A stretch of 64,000 nt of DNA from CBDFKB01 sp965248715 (GCA_965248715.1 CBDFKB010000007.1:620001-684000), one strand, 5' to 3'. Shown: positions 27,788-37,586, numbered from the stretch's first letter. Notes: generated by a model not told the origin, from the sequence alone. Numbers and translations are program-made.

Positions 27788-29650
27788 TCAGGCTATTTGT
27801 CGGCTCGAACGACGAATTTGGGCCAGCACCAGTGCTAAAGCGGCGGGCGTCATACCATCAATCCGCGCCGCCTGGCCAAGATTATCGGGTCGCGCTGCCT
27901 CGAGTTTTTGCCGAAGTTCATTGGAGAGCCCGGATATCCCCCGGTAATCCAGCGCCGATGGGATCGCCAGTCTTTCATCTTTGCGTACTACCGCAGCATC
28001 GTGTTTTTGCCGCTCCAAATAGACTGAATAGGACGCTTCTATGGAGATCAGTTCCCGAGCCCAGGGTTCGATGGCCGCCAATCCCGGCCAAATTTCTGTC
28101 AAATCGGAAAACTCGATGCCGGGGTAAGATAACAAAGTATATGCGCTGCGCCAAACACCATCCTGATTGACCGGCAAACCATGTTTGGCTGCATTACTTG
28201 AGGTCAAACCGAGTTGCCGGACTTGTTGCTGCGCGGCAGCGAACTTGACCATTTTATTAGCAAATTTCACGGAACGTGCGGCACCAACACAGCCAAACTC
28301 TTCACCAGCCGCGGTCAAACGTTGATCCGCATTGTCAACCCGCAGAGAAAGTCGATATTCGGCTCGCGAGGTAAACATCCGATAGGGTTCCATCACACCG
28401 CGAGTAACCAGATCGTCGATCATCACCCCGATATAACTTTGGGTACGGCTGAAGGTCGCCGCTTCCCTACCGCCGGCGGTCAATGCAGCATTCAATCCGG
28501 CCACAAGACCAAGGGCGCCGGCCTCTTCATAGCCGGTTGTACCATTTATCTGCCCAGCCAGATAAAGCCCCGCAATACGTTTTGTCTCCAGGGTCGCCGA
28601 CAATTCCCGAGGATCCACATGGTCATATTCTATCGCATAACCGTATTGACAGATCTCGGTCCTTTCGAGCCCGGCAATCGAGTGCACCAATGCCAGCTGA
28701 ACTTCTTCCGGCAACGACGTAGAAATCCCATTGGGATAAACCATATGGTCGTTCAGCCCTTCTGGCTCGAGAAAAATCTGATGGCCGTCGCGCTCACCAA
28801 AACGTACAATCTTGTCTTCAATCGACGGACAATAGCGCGGACCAACTCCCTCGATCTGGCCGGAATACATAGCCGAACGATTTAGGTTTTTTCGAATAAT
28901 CTCGTGGGTCATTCGATTGGTTCGGGTTATGCCGCAGGCGATTTGTGGATTAACAATCCGGTCCGTCATAGTCGAAAAAGGAACCAGATCATCGTCTGCT
29001 TGTTGGCTTTCCAACCCAGCCCAATCAATAGTGCGACCATCAAGGCGGGCCGGGGTGCCGGTTTTCAAGCGGGCGAGACAAAATCCATACTGCGCAAGGG
29101 TCTGCGAGAGGCTGTTACTCGGCGCTTCGCCCATACGCCCGGCCGGGATTTTTCGTTCACCAATATGAATCATTCCGCCAAGGAATGTTCCGGTGGTCAA
29201 CACTACGCGACCCGCAAGGATTTTCGACCCATCGGCCAAAACCACCCCGGTAACCCCACCATGTTTGACCAAAATATCCCCAACCGCGGCCTCAACTACG
29301 GTCAAATTTGCAGTATTGAAAATCTCCTGCTGTACCGCCGCCTTATAAAGTGCCCGATCCGCCTGAGTGCGAGGCCCCCTGACTGCCGGTCCCTTTCGCC
29401 GATTTAACATCCGAAACTGGATGCCTGCAGCATCGGCGCACCGGCCCATTAAGCCATCTAGGGCATCGATTTCGCGTACCAGATGGCCTTTGCCCAACCC
29501 GCCAATCGCCGGATTGCACGACATAACCCCAATTGTATCGGCGCGATGGGTCACCAGCGCCGTGCGCGCGCCGATCCTGGCCGCTGCACTAGCGGCTTCC
29601 GTACCGGCATGGCCACCACCAATCACCACAATGTCGAATTTCTGGTCCAT
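27788..29650 (-). CDS. mnmG: tRNA uridine-5-carboxymethylaminomethyl modification enzyme MnmG (GidA)
   Basis: 620 residues. FAD-binding motif FDIVVIGGGHAGTEAASAAARIG at the start, then SCNPAIGGLGKGHLVREIDALDG and the conserved GLYLAGQINGTTGYEEAGALGLVAGLNAAL block, and a helical C-terminal region. With MnmE it modifies the wobble uridine of several tRNAs. It is full length, and the start (MDQKFDIVV) is the only ATG that fits. The upstream gap to mnmE carries two parS sites. Confidence 0.98.
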   Translation of the reverse strand: MDQKFDIVVIGGGHAGTEAASAAARIGARTALVTHRADTIGVMSCNPAIGGLGKGHLVREIDALDGLMGRCADAAGIQFRMLNRRKGPAVRGPRTQADRALYKAAVQQEIFNTANLTVVEAAVGDILVKHGGVTGVVLADGSKILAGRVVLTTGTFLGGMIHIGERKIPAGRMGEAPSNSLSQTLAQYGFCLARLKTGTPARLDGRTIDWAGLESQQADDDLVPFSTMTDRIVNPQIACGITRTNRMTHEIIRKNLNRSAMYSGQIEGVGPRYCPSIEDKIVRFGERDGHQIFLEPEGLNDHMVYPNGISTSLPEEVQLALVHSIAGLERTEICQYGYAIEYDHVDPRELSATLETKRIAGLYLAGQINGTTGYEEAGALGLVAGLNAALTAGGREAATFSRTQSYIGVMIDDLVTRGVMEPYRMFTSRAEYRLSLRVDNADQRLTAAGEEFGCVGAARSVKFANKMVKFAAAQQQVRQLGLTSSNAAKHGLPVNQDGVWRSAYTLLSYPGIEFSDLTEIWPGLAAIEPWARELISIEASYSVYLERQKHDAAVVRKDERLAIPSALDYRGISGLSNELRQKLEAARPDNLGQAARIDGMTPAALALVLAQIRRSSRQIA

Positions 29651-29723
29651 TAGTTCATCCGATCGCCGTCAACGCGCTTCCTAACCATTCCCGGCCAATC
29701 CGTCAAAGAGCATATGTTGCACC

Positions 29724-29739
29724 GGTTTCACGTGAAACT
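29724..29739. promoter_or_regulatory. parS site 2 (14/16)
   Basis: GGTTTCACGTGAAACT has the full TTTCACGTGAAA core and differs only at the two outermost positions. It lies in the gap between mnmE and mnmG. Confidence 0.85.
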
Positions 29740-29759
29740 ATCTGTCCAGAACCAAGAAA

Positions 29760-29775
29760 TGTTTCACGTGAATCA
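29760..29775. promoter_or_regulatory. parS site 3 (15/16)
   Basis: TGTTTCACGTGAATCA, one mismatch to the palindrome. It overlaps the stop codon of mnmE and lies 20 bases from site 2. Confidence 0.85.
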
Positions 29776-31086
29776 TTTGCCGATGCAAAATTCGCTGAAA
29801 ATCGCGCCAAGCACCTCTTCCACCCCAATCTGCCCAACCAATTTGCCAAGCGCATCGGACGCCAAACGCAACGCCTCCGCCCGCAACTCCAGCGGCCCCT
29901 CTGTCATGGCGAGGCAATCATTGATATTCTCAAGCGCGGCACCGGCGGCCTCCAACTGCCTACGGCGGGTAAACACCGGCGCCTCGCCCGCCAACCCGAT
30001 AGTTTTGCCGATATGACCGGTTAACCGTTCTATAAGTTCATTAATACCGGAACCATCTTTGGTAGAAATAGACTGTACCGCTAACGAATCAATTCCATCC
30101 GCTAAATCAGATTTCGAACAAAGCAACCAAACTGCTCCGGTAATCTCCGGTGGCGGATCGCTGGGATCATCGGCTGCCGACAACCAAATGACCAAATCCG
30201 ATTGCTGCGCCCGCTCTATACCGCGTTCAACCCCGATCTTTTCCGCTTTGCTGAGCCCGGTCCGCAATCCAGCGGTATCTGTAACGATGGCCGCATAACC
30301 GCCAAGATCGAGCCTTGCCTCGACCAAATCCCTGGTGGTTCCAGGTTCCTCTGTCACAATCGCCACATCACGCTTAGCAAGTGCATTTAACAGGGAGGAT
30401 TTACCAGCATTTGGTCTACCAATCAGGGCAATTTTGAAACCGTCGCGGATGATCTCACCGCCGCGCCCAAGATCCAAGTGCCGCCGAATATCAGCCGCCA
30501 ACGTTGAAAGATCACGCCAAACCTGGTCCTTTATTGCCGCCGGCACGTCTTCCTCGTCGGGAAAATCCAGGTTCGCTTCCATCATCCCCCGGACTTTTAA
30601 CAAAACCTGGCGCCAATCCTGCGCCAATTCGCGCCCAATACCGCCAGCCTGGGATACCGCAACCGCTCGTTGCCTTTCGGTTTCCGCGCCAATCAGGTCC
30701 GCCAAACCTTCCGCCTGGGTCAAATCAATCCTGGCGTTGCGAAACGCGCGGATGGAAAATTCCCCGGCCTCCGCCGCCCTGGTTCCGGCGCAGGCACAGA
30801 CCGCATCAAGCACGGCATCGACCACCGCAAGCCCGCCATGCACGTGAAACTCCGCTACGTTTTCGCCTGTAAAACTGCCGGAAGCCGGGAAATACAACAC
30901 CAACGCACGATCCAACACGACACCGCTCTCAGGATGCCTCAACACCGTGTAGGAAGCATGGCGTGGTACCGGTAGTCGTCCTGCCAAACTTTCCAACACA
31001 TTGCTGGCCTGCGGGCCGCTGACCCGCACCACGGCGATCCCGCTCGGCAACCGGCCGCTCGACAAGGCATAAATCGTGTCATTCAT
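29773..31086 (-). CDS. mnmE: tRNA modification GTPase MnmE (TrmE)
   Basis: 437 residues from ATG 31086, where the family N-terminus (DTIYALSSGRLPSGIAVVRVSGP) begins; the frame is open a further 84 bases upstream. Central G domain with P-loop GRPNAGKSSLLNALAKRD, switch TEEPGTTRDLVEARLDL, DTAGLR and SKSD. The last residues CIGK are the conserved Cys-containing tail needed for tRNA modification. Partner of MnmG, which follows 122 bases downstream with parS sites between. Confidence 0.97.
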   Translation of the reverse strand: MNDTIYALSSGRLPSGIAVVRVSGPQASNVLESLAGRLPVPRHASYTVLRHPESGVVLDRALVLYFPASGSFTGENVAEFHVHGGLAVVDAVLDAVCACAGTRAAEAGEFSIRAFRNARIDLTQAEGLADLIGAETERQRAVAVSQAGGIGRELAQDWRQVLLKVRGMMEANLDFPDEEDVPAAIKDQVWRDLSTLAADIRRHLDLGRGGEIIRDGFKIALIGRPNAGKSSLLNALAKRDVAIVTEEPGTTRDLVEARLDLGGYAAIVTDTAGLRTGLSKAEKIGVERGIERAQQSDLVIWLSAADDPSDPPPEITGAVWLLCSKSDLADGIDSLAVQSISTKDGSGINELIERLTGHIGKTIGLAGEAPVFTRRRQLEAAGAALENINDCLAMTEGPLELRAEALRLASDALGKLVGQIGVEEVLGAIFSEFCIGK

Positions 31087-31306
31087 TCGCTTCACCGGCC
31101 ATCCCGAAATATAAACGACCTTGATCCGGCCTGCCGGCTGATTGCCGGCAAGGGATGACTTATCGCCCATTTCTACCTATGCAAGTTGCTACCAAAGCGC
31201 TTTGCGCTTGATGTTATTCATACAAGTGCCGGAAAACAGGTGAATCTGGCGGGTTTTCCGGCTCCAATTAAACGCAACACGCTGTAGAGTGCAAAGGAAC
31301 CCAAAT

Positions 31307-33349
31307 ATGGCCGAAGCGCCGGCATTGAAAAACCAACTTGCCAACGCCGCCAGCCCATATCTGCGCCAACACGCCAATAATCCTGTCCATTGGCAAATCT
31401 GGAGCGACCAGACCCTGGATCTGGCTCAAAGCGTGAATAAACCGATCCTGCTATCGATTGGATATGCCGCTTGTCACTGGTGCCATGTTATGGCCCATGA
31501 GAGCTTCGAAAACCAGCAAATTGCCGAGCAGATGAACCTTCTGTTCGTTAACATCAAGGTTGACCGCGAAGAACGCCCGGACATCGACCAGATTTACATG
31601 TCGGCCCTGCACGCCACCGGCGAACAGGGTGGATGGCCACTCACCATGTTTTTGACCCCGCATGGGTTACCATTTTGGGGTGGCACTTATTTTCCGCCCA
31701 CCCCCCGTTTTGGCCGTCCGGGGTTTCCGCAAGTACTAAATTCGGTGGCCAACGCCTGGCGTCGCAACAAAACTGCGGTCAATGGCAATGCCGAGGCACT
31801 CAAAGCCCATCTCCAGGCGCAATCAAAGCCTCCGCAACCAGCCGCCGCACCGGCAACAGACCTGCCATTTGAAATCTCGGATCGCTTAATGTCGGCCTTT
31901 GACCAGCAATTTGGCGGTTTAGCCGGCGCGCCAAAATTTCCCAACGCACCGGTCCTCGAATTATGGGCCAAATCTGCGGTACTGCGCCGTAACCAGTCGG
32001 TCGAAAATGCATTTGTCGAAACCGTCCGACAAATTTCCAATGGCGGTATCTATGACCATCTCGCTGGAGGTATAGCCCGATACTCCACCGACGAGCGTTG
32101 GCTTGCCCCGCATTTTGAAAAAATGCTTTACGACAATGCCCATTATCTTCGCCATTTATGCTGGGCCTGGCAATTTACCGGCGACGATCTGTTCAAACAA
32201 CGCGCGCTCCAGACCGTAAATTGGCTAGAAAGTGAAATGATGCTCGAAGGCGGCGGGTTCGCGGCCAGTCTTGATGCGGATTCCGAAGGTGAAGAAGGAC
32301 GTTTTTATGTTTGGCAATCAAGCGAGATTGCCGAAGTACTAGGCAAACAATATGGGAATTTCGCCAAACATTACGATGTAACGGAAAACGGCAATTGGGA
32401 AGGTAAAACAATCCTAAACCGTTCCGGGTCGCCAAAGCTTTTATCCAAGGCGATGGAAAATTCTCTCGCCGATTGCCGCCAAAAATTGCTTACCCGCCGC
32501 GCCAACCGCGTCAGACCGGGCCTCGACGACAAAATCCTTACCGATTGGAATGGCTACATAATCCGCGCTTTGGCAGAAGTTGGTTTTGTATTTGAAAGCA
32601 CCAAAGCGAGCAAAATGGCGACCGATGCTTTCCGTTTCATTACCGAATCAATGCGCAAAAACCCCGATAATGGGTACCAACTCTTCCACAGCCGGCTTGG
32701 TGACCAAACCAATCAAATTTCACTTGCCACCGACTATGCGGCTTTGGCAAATGCAGCATTGACACTCTACGAAACTACCGCAAAAGAAGCCTATCTCGAC
32801 CATGCCCAGTTTTGGCTCGAAATTTTGCAGCGCGAATTCACCGATCATAATGGTGGCTATTACTTACTGGCCGAGGGTCAATTAGATGTTATCACCCGGC
32901 CGCGGGCCGATGCCGACGAGGCCAATCCCGCCGCCTCCGCGCAAATATTGGAAACATTATCACGCTATTCCGCACTTTCGTCTGACAGTAGCACCCTTCA
33001 ATCCGCGGTCGATCTCGCGGCCAATATCAACGCGGCAACCGCATCGATTGGCCAGGCGCAAATCGGCTTCATGGCCGCATTACTAACCCTCAATCACCTC
33101 AGCCAGGTCGTGGTTATCGCCAAAGATGATACCATCCGAAAACAATTTACCGACATTTTGCGAACCAGCCCTGCACCGATCCGCTCAATTACCATTGTCG
33201 GTTCAGCCAACCAATTGCCGGCGGCCCACCAGGCGCGAAACACAACAAACCATAACGCAGCTTATATATGCGAAAATCAAACCTGTTCGTTGCCGATTGA
33301 AACACCAGGGCAATTGAAAACGGTATTGAGCCAGAATCGATCTAAGTAA
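31307..33349 (+). CDS. DUF255 thioredoxin-domain protein (YyaL/SSP411-like)
   Basis: 680 residues from ATG 31307, which has AGGAA eight bases upstream; a GTG at 31289 is less likely. N-terminal thioredoxin-like domain (residues 8-170 approx.) with the signature NPVHWQIW and IGYAACHWCHVMAHESFEN, then LFVNIKVDREERPDIDQIYM. The rest is an (alpha/alpha)6-barrel-like region with GGIYDHLAGGIARYSTDERWLAPHFEKMLYDNA. The family is widespread but its biochemical role is unclear. It stands alone on the plus strand among minus-strand genes and converges on rho with 12 bases between stops. Confidence 0.92.
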   Translation: MAEAPALKNQLANAASPYLRQHANNPVHWQIWSDQTLDLAQSVNKPILLSIGYAACHWCHVMAHESFENQQIAEQMNLLFVNIKVDREERPDIDQIYMSALHATGEQGGWPLTMFLTPHGLPFWGGTYFPPTPRFGRPGFPQVLNSVANAWRRNKTAVNGNAEALKAHLQAQSKPPQPAAAPATDLPFEISDRLMSAFDQQFGGLAGAPKFPNAPVLELWAKSAVLRRNQSVENAFVETVRQISNGGIYDHLAGGIARYSTDERWLAPHFEKMLYDNAHYLRHLCWAWQFTGDDLFKQRALQTVNWLESEMMLEGGGFAASLDADSEGEEGRFYVWQSSEIAEVLGKQYGNFAKHYDVTENGNWEGKTILNRSGSPKLLSKAMENSLADCRQKLLTRRANRVRPGLDDKILTDWNGYIIRALAEVGFVFESTKASKMATDAFRFITESMRKNPDNGYQLFHSRLGDQTNQISLATDYAALANAALTLYETTAKEAYLDHAQFWLEILQREFTDHNGGYYLLAEGQLDVITRPRADADEANPAASAQILETLSRYSALSSDSSTLQSAVDLAANINAATASIGQAQIGFMAALLTLNHLSQVVVIAKDDTIRKQFTDILRTSPAPIRSITIVGSANQLPAAHQARNTTNHNAAYICENQTCSLPIETPGQLKTVLSQNRSK

Positions 33350-33361
33350 TTTCCGCGAATT

Positions 33362-34627
33362 TTACGTATTCATATTGTCAAAAAAGTCGGCATTGCTTTT
33401 GGTTTGCTTGAGCTTGTCGATCAGAAATTCGATTGCGTCGGTTGTCCCCATCGATGACAGGATACGCCGCAACACAAAGATTTTCTGCAGATCAGCTTTC
33501 TCAATCAACAAATCTTCCTTGCGGGTACCGGATTTCAAGATATCGATCGCCGGGAACACCCGTTTGTCGGCTACTTTACGGTCCAACACAATCTCGCAGT
33601 TGCCGGTGCCTTTAAATTCCTCGAAAATCACCTCGTCCATTCGGCTGCCAGTGTCGATCAGTGCCGTGGCAACAATAGTTAACGACCCGCCTTCCTCAAT
33701 ATTTCGAGCGGCGCCGAAAAAACGTTTCGGACGCTGCAACGCATTGGCATCAACACCGCCGGTCAACACCTTGCCCGACGATGGTACAACCGTGTTGTAG
33801 GCGCGGCCAAGTCGGGTAATCGAATCAAGCAAAATCACCACGTTTCGTCCGTGCTCAACCAGCCGTTTTGATTTTTCGATCACCATTTCAGCGACCTGAA
33901 CATGGCGCACCGCCGGTTCATCAAAGGTTGAGGAAACCACCTCACCCTTGACCGAGCGCTGCATATCCGTGACCTCTTCGGGTCGCTCGTCTATCAAAAG
34001 CACGATCAAATAGCTTTCTGGATGGTTAGCGGTTATCGAGTGAGCAATATTTTGCAGGATAACCGTTTTACCGGTCCTCGGCGGAGCGACAATCAGCGCC
34101 CGTTGCCCCTTGCCAAGCGGCGCCACCAAATCGATGACCCGGGATGAAAGATCCTTGCTAGTGGTATCAATCACCTCCATCAAGAACCGTTCATCTGGAT
34201 AAAGCGGCGTGAGATTATCGAAATGGATCTTATGCCGGATCCGGTCCGGATCGTCGAAATTTATAGTGTTGACCTTCAGCAAAGCAAAATAGCGCTCGCC
34301 CTCTTTCGGGCTGCGGATCGGCCCTTCGACCGTATCGCCGGTCTTTAGCGAAAATCGCCGGATCTGCGAGGGGGAGATGTAAATGTCATCGGGACCGGGA
34401 AGATAATTGGCGCTGGCAGAACGAAGAAAGCCGAAACCGTCTTGCAGGACTTCGACCACTCCTTCACCAAATATTTCGATATCCTGCTCAGCCAAACTTT
34501 TCAAAATGGCGAACATCAGCTCCTGCTTGCGCATGGTACTGGCATTCTCAACGCTAAGCCCCTCGGCAAAAGTAACCAAATCGGTCGGACTTTTACTTTT
34601 GAGCTCTTGCAGCTTCATTTGTTCCAT
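33362..34627 (-). CDS. rho: Transcription termination factor Rho
   Basis: 421 residues from ATG 34627, preceded by AAGGG at a suitable distance; the open frame extends 11 codons more. N-terminal MKLQELKSKSPTDLVTFAEGLSVENASTMRKQELMFAIL helical domain, RNA-binding OB fold with GFGFLRSASANYLPGPDDIYISPSQIRRF, Walker A APPRTGKTVILQNIA, Walker B LIVLLIDERPEEVTDM and Q-/R-loop segments. Hexameric RNA translocase ending transcription. Full length and close to hemJ-hemE as in Caulobacter. Confidence 0.97.
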   Translation of the reverse strand: MEQMKLQELKSKSPTDLVTFAEGLSVENASTMRKQELMFAILKSLAEQDIEIFGEGVVEVLQDGFGFLRSASANYLPGPDDIYISPSQIRRFSLKTGDTVEGPIRSPKEGERYFALLKVNTINFDDPDRIRHKIHFDNLTPLYPDERFLMEVIDTTSKDLSSRVIDLVAPLGKGQRALIVAPPRTGKTVILQNIAHSITANHPESYLIVLLIDERPEEVTDMQRSVKGEVVSSTFDEPAVRHVQVAEMVIEKSKRLVEHGRNVVILLDSITRLGRAYNTVVPSSGKVLTGGVDANALQRPKRFFGAARNIEEGGSLTIVATALIDTGSRMDEVIFEEFKGTGNCEIVLDRKVADKRVFPAIDILKSGTRKEDLLIEKADLQKIFVLRRILSSMGTTDAIEFLIDKLKQTKSNADFFDNMNT

Positions 34628-34898
34628 GAAGGAAACCCTTTTCAAGCGGGTCGTGGCCATTACTAGGCCAGAGATCGGGGAAACTAATCTAGCAGCGCAT
34701 TCAAACCGCGTCTAAAGCGGGAAACGGCTGCAATATCGGAGGGAAATCATCTATAACCTCGATATCAAGGGCAAACAAGCGCAATTTAATACCCAATATA
34801 TCGAATTCCGCCAACGCTTCACACGATATCGCTACATAATCTACCCGTAATCGAATAGGTCGCGGATTTTTCTCGCCCACATACCAACCCACACCAGC

Positions 34899-35324
34899 TC
34901 AAAACGGTCTAACCACCACCATGATCACCACAATAATCATCAACCCGGTTGGAATTTCATTGGCGATACGAAAAAATCGCTGTGTGCGTCGACGTTCGTC
35001 CCTGGCCAACTCCCGGGTCCATACGCCACAAAATTCATGAAACGCACTCATTAAGATCACACAAATAATCTTGATCCAAAACCACCCTTCGATCCAAGTC
35101 CCGGTCAAATAGGCAAGCCATAAACCAAACAACCAGGTTGCCAAAATCGCTGGCAACATAATCATCCTAAACAGCCGCCGCTCCATAATTTTGAAGCCTT
35201 CCGACTGATCCGATCCCGGCTCGGTACCCGCATGATAAACCATCAACCGCGGCAGATATAACAACCCGGCCATCCAGGAAATCATCGCTACAATATGGCC
35301 TACTTTGATCCACTCAATCAGCAT
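34899..35324 (-). CDS. hemJ: Protoporphyrinogen oxidase HemJ
   Basis: 141 residues with four hydrophobic segments. Conserved features of the HemJ (UPF0093) family: WIKVGHIVAMISWMAGLLYLPRLMVYH with the essential His, GFKIMERRLFRMIMLPA, and a C-terminal FFRIANEIPTGLMIIVVIMVVVRPF. It oxidises protoporphyrinogen IX in the inner membrane. Its ATG overlaps the hemE stop by one base, indicating translational coupling. The 240-base gap to rho holds only a weak open frame (see rejected). Confidence 0.95.
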   Translation of the reverse strand: MLIEWIKVGHIVAMISWMAGLLYLPRLMVYHAGTEPGSDQSEGFKIMERRLFRMIMLPAILATWLFGLWLAYLTGTWIEGWFWIKIICVILMSAFHEFCGVWTRELARDERRRTQRFFRIANEIPTGLMIIVVIMVVVRPF

Positions 35325-36391
35325 CAGTACCTTGGCCCCGATCGAATACGGCGCACCATCCGTTCCACATGAGAAACCGGGGTTTGCGGTGTGATACCAT
35401 GGCCAAGGTTGAAGATATGAGGACCTTCCCCAAGCCCTTCAAGAATATCGTCCACTCCTTGGTCCAACGCCGCCCCTCCTGCTATCAACCGGGCCGGATC
35501 GAGATTGCCTTGCACCGGTCCATTTCGTTGCAATTTACGCGCGGTCGTGAGCGGCACGGTCCAGTCGAGACCTAAAGCATCAACTCCGGTCATTTCTCGG
35601 TAATTTTCCAAATAATTGTTAGCGCCCTTTGGAAAACCGATTATCTTAGCATCGGCAACTTCCGACCGTACCCCGTCAACGATTAATCTCACCGGATCCA
35701 CGCACCAACGCTCAAACTGTTCGCCGGACAAAATTCCGGCCCAGGAATCGAAAATCTGCACACAATCGGCGCCGGACCGTAATTGCCCAACCAAATACCG
35801 TACTGAAAGCGCAACCAATTTATCGATCAATTCGCCAAATCGGTCCGGTGCTTGCAAGGCCATGGTTCGCGCCGGCATTTGATCCGGCGTCCCGCGACCG
35901 GCAATCATATAAGTTGCCACGGTCCATGGCGCTCCGCAAAAGCCGATCAGCGCGGTATCTTGCGGTAATTGCTCGGCCAATAGGGATACAGTGCGCAAGA
36001 CCGGCGCCAGCTTTTCCATCGCTCCAAGATCATCCAGGCGATCTACATCGTCTATCCCAAGCGGCTCCAGTAAGGGACCAACACCCTCTTCAAAGCGCAC
36101 CGCCTGACCCATCGCATCGGGTATGACGAGAATATCAGAAAACAAAATCGCTGCGTCGAGATCAAACCGCTTAATCGGCTGTAGAGTAATTTCCGCGGCT
36201 ACTTCCGGTGTGTAGCACATTTCCAGAAACCCGCCCATTTTCTCCCTTAGCTTGCGGTATTCCGGCAGATATCGACCCGCCTGGCGCATCATCCAAACCG
36301 GTGGAGGCGTTAGCGTTTGACCCTCCAAGACTTTTATCAATGCTGGTATCTTCAATGTTCTTTGCCTTTGTCCACAGCCCGGGCCCATCAA
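35324..36391 (-). CDS. hemE: Uroporphyrinogen decarboxylase HemE
   Basis: 355 residues. Family motifs PPPVWMMRQAGRYLPEYR, with the substrate-binding Arg/Asp region ILFSDILVIPDAMGQAVRFEEGVGP, and LIGFCGAPWTVATYMIAGRG. Converts uroporphyrinogen III to coproporphyrinogen III. Starts are ATG 36391 or the adjacent 36388; a TTG at 36355 is possible. A DnaA-box-like TTGTCCACA (36366-36374) lies within its first codons, consistent with hemE bordering the origin as in Caulobacter. Confidence 0.96.
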   Translation of the reverse strand: MMGPGCGQRQRTLKIPALIKVLEGQTLTPPPVWMMRQAGRYLPEYRKLREKMGGFLEMCYTPEVAAEITLQPIKRFDLDAAILFSDILVIPDAMGQAVRFEEGVGPLLEPLGIDDVDRLDDLGAMEKLAPVLRTVSLLAEQLPQDTALIGFCGAPWTVATYMIAGRGTPDQMPARTMALQAPDRFGELIDKLVALSVRYLVGQLRSGADCVQIFDSWAGILSGEQFERWCVDPVRLIVDGVRSEVADAKIIGFPKGANNYLENYREMTGVDALGLDWTVPLTTARKLQRNGPVQGNLDPARLIAGGAALDQGVDDILEGLGEGPHIFNLGHGITPQTPVSHVERMVRRIRSGPRY

Positions 36392-36761
36392 AATAAAACT
36401 CTAATTTTTGGATTATTATTCTATTTGCCTGTGATCAGCGAGGGCTAGCGGTTTTCTACAATCACCGCAACCATCGACCTTTTCGCAAAATACGGAATTG
36501 AAATTTCAAAACACGACCGAACAGCGGATATAATCGGAAAATCAAATTGAATCCCGTTACTTATCAATAACCAAGGTGTGAACAAAAACTGTATGAACGA
36601 CCCAGTAAGATGAACAGATTACTATTTCCCCGCAATTCACAACCTGTTCGAATCCTGCTAGCAAATGGCTGGCTTGTGGAAGAAATTCTGCATAGCGGTA
36701 AGCTTCCTGCACCCAGCAGCAAAAGCGGCCAATTTATCCACACTGATCAACAGGATCGCTA
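36392..36761. other. Candidate chromosomal replication origin (oriC)
   Basis: 370-base, comparatively AT-rich gap between divergent hemE and the PPDK-regulator gene, the same interval that holds oriC in Caulobacter and the predicted origin in Rickettsia. It contains a perfect DnaA box TTATCCACA (36734-36742), a near match TGATCAACA (36744-36752), and a variant TTGTCCACA (36366-36374) just inside hemE. AT-rich runs lie around 36392-36425 and 36481-36560. Two GAATC sites (36549, 36650) would be CcrM methylation targets if that enzyme is present. No CtrA-type TTAA-N7-TTAA site was seen. I see no gene here. Confidence 0.7.
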
Positions 36762-37586
36762 TTGCACAAGCATAAGAACTTTTTCCATTTACACCTGATT
36801 TCAGATGCAACCGGTGAAACCCTGATTGCCGCTGGACGTGCGGTATCGGCGCAATTTACCGCCAGCCAATCGATCGAGCACGTTTATCCGATGATCCGAA
36901 GCCTCGACCAAATGGATGAAATCATAAAAAGCATTGATAACGAGCCAGGCATCGTCCTTTACACCATCGTCGACAACGGCTTCGCCACCCGGTTGGAAAA
37001 AGAGTGCAAAGCGATCGGGGTGCCTAGTGTTTCCATTCTCGATCCAATTTTCCAGACATTTCAGACCTATCTTGGTGCTCAAAGCGATCGCAAAGTAGGC
37101 GCCCAACATGCCCTGGATGCAGAATATTACCGCCGCATCGACGCGCTCAATTTCACCATGCTGCATGATGACGGGGCGCTGCCTGAAGATATTAACGACC
37201 CGGATGTTATCCTAATCGGTATCAGCCGTACCTCAAAGACGCCGACATCGATCTATCTCGCCAATCGCGGCATCAAGACCGCAAACATTCCTCTAGTACC
37301 CGGAATGGATTTGCCGCCGCTGCTCGACCAAGCCGTACAGCCGCTAATTGTAGCGTTGGTTGCTAGCACCGACCGCATTTTTCAAGTGCGACAGAACCGG
37401 CTGTTGGGACTAAATGCTGCAAGCTCGGATAATTCCTATATCGACCGCGCCAGCATTGCCGGCGAACTTGCACATACCCGAAAGCTGTGCAAACGCAATG
37501 GCTGGCCTATGATCGATGTGACCCGTAAATCGATCGAAGAAACTGCGGCTGCCATTTTATCGCTGCTAAGTGCTCGATCGGGATAA
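36762..37586 (+). CDS. Pyruvate phosphate/water dikinase regulatory protein (kinase-pyrophosphorylase, DUF299)
   Basis: 274 residues starting at TTG 36762, since there is no ATG before the family N-terminus FFHLHLISDATGETLIAAGRAVSAQF. P-loop-like segment ILIGISRTSKTPTSIYLANRG, and NIPLVPGMDLP. Members phosphorylate and dephosphorylate a Thr of pyruvate phosphate (or water) dikinase. It is the first gene on the right side of the candidate origin, the position of RP001/CC_0001 in Rickettsia/Caulobacter, followed by maf, aroE, coaE and dnaQ. Confidence 0.92.
   Translation: MHKHKNFFHLHLISDATGETLIAAGRAVSAQFTASQSIEHVYPMIRSLDQMDEIIKSIDNEPGIVLYTIVDNGFATRLEKECKAIGVPSVSILDPIFQTFQTYLGAQSDRKVGAQHALDAEYYRRIDALNFTMLHDDGALPEDINDPDVILIGISRTSKTPTSIYLANRGIKTANIPLVPGMDLPPLLDQAVQPLIVALVASTDRIFQVRQNRLLGLNAASSDNSYIDRASIAGELAHTRKLCKRNGWPMIDVTRKSIEETAAAILSLLSARSG

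Noticed and set aside
27040..28170. 376-residue plus-strand frame opposite parA, rsmG and mnmG
   Set aside because: Antisense to three firmly identified genes and without family features.
30841..30853. CACGTGAAAC half-site resembling parS inside mnmE
   Set aside because: Only one arm matches and the sequence encodes the conserved FHVHGG segment of MnmE.
34701..34892. 63-residue open frame on the minus strand between hemJ and rho
   Set aside because: No recognisable motif and no clear ribosome-binding site; probably intergenic.
36610..36798. 62-residue open frame inside the candidate oriC
   Set aside because: It overlaps the DnaA boxes and the start of the PPDK-regulator gene in another frame; no similarity to a known family.
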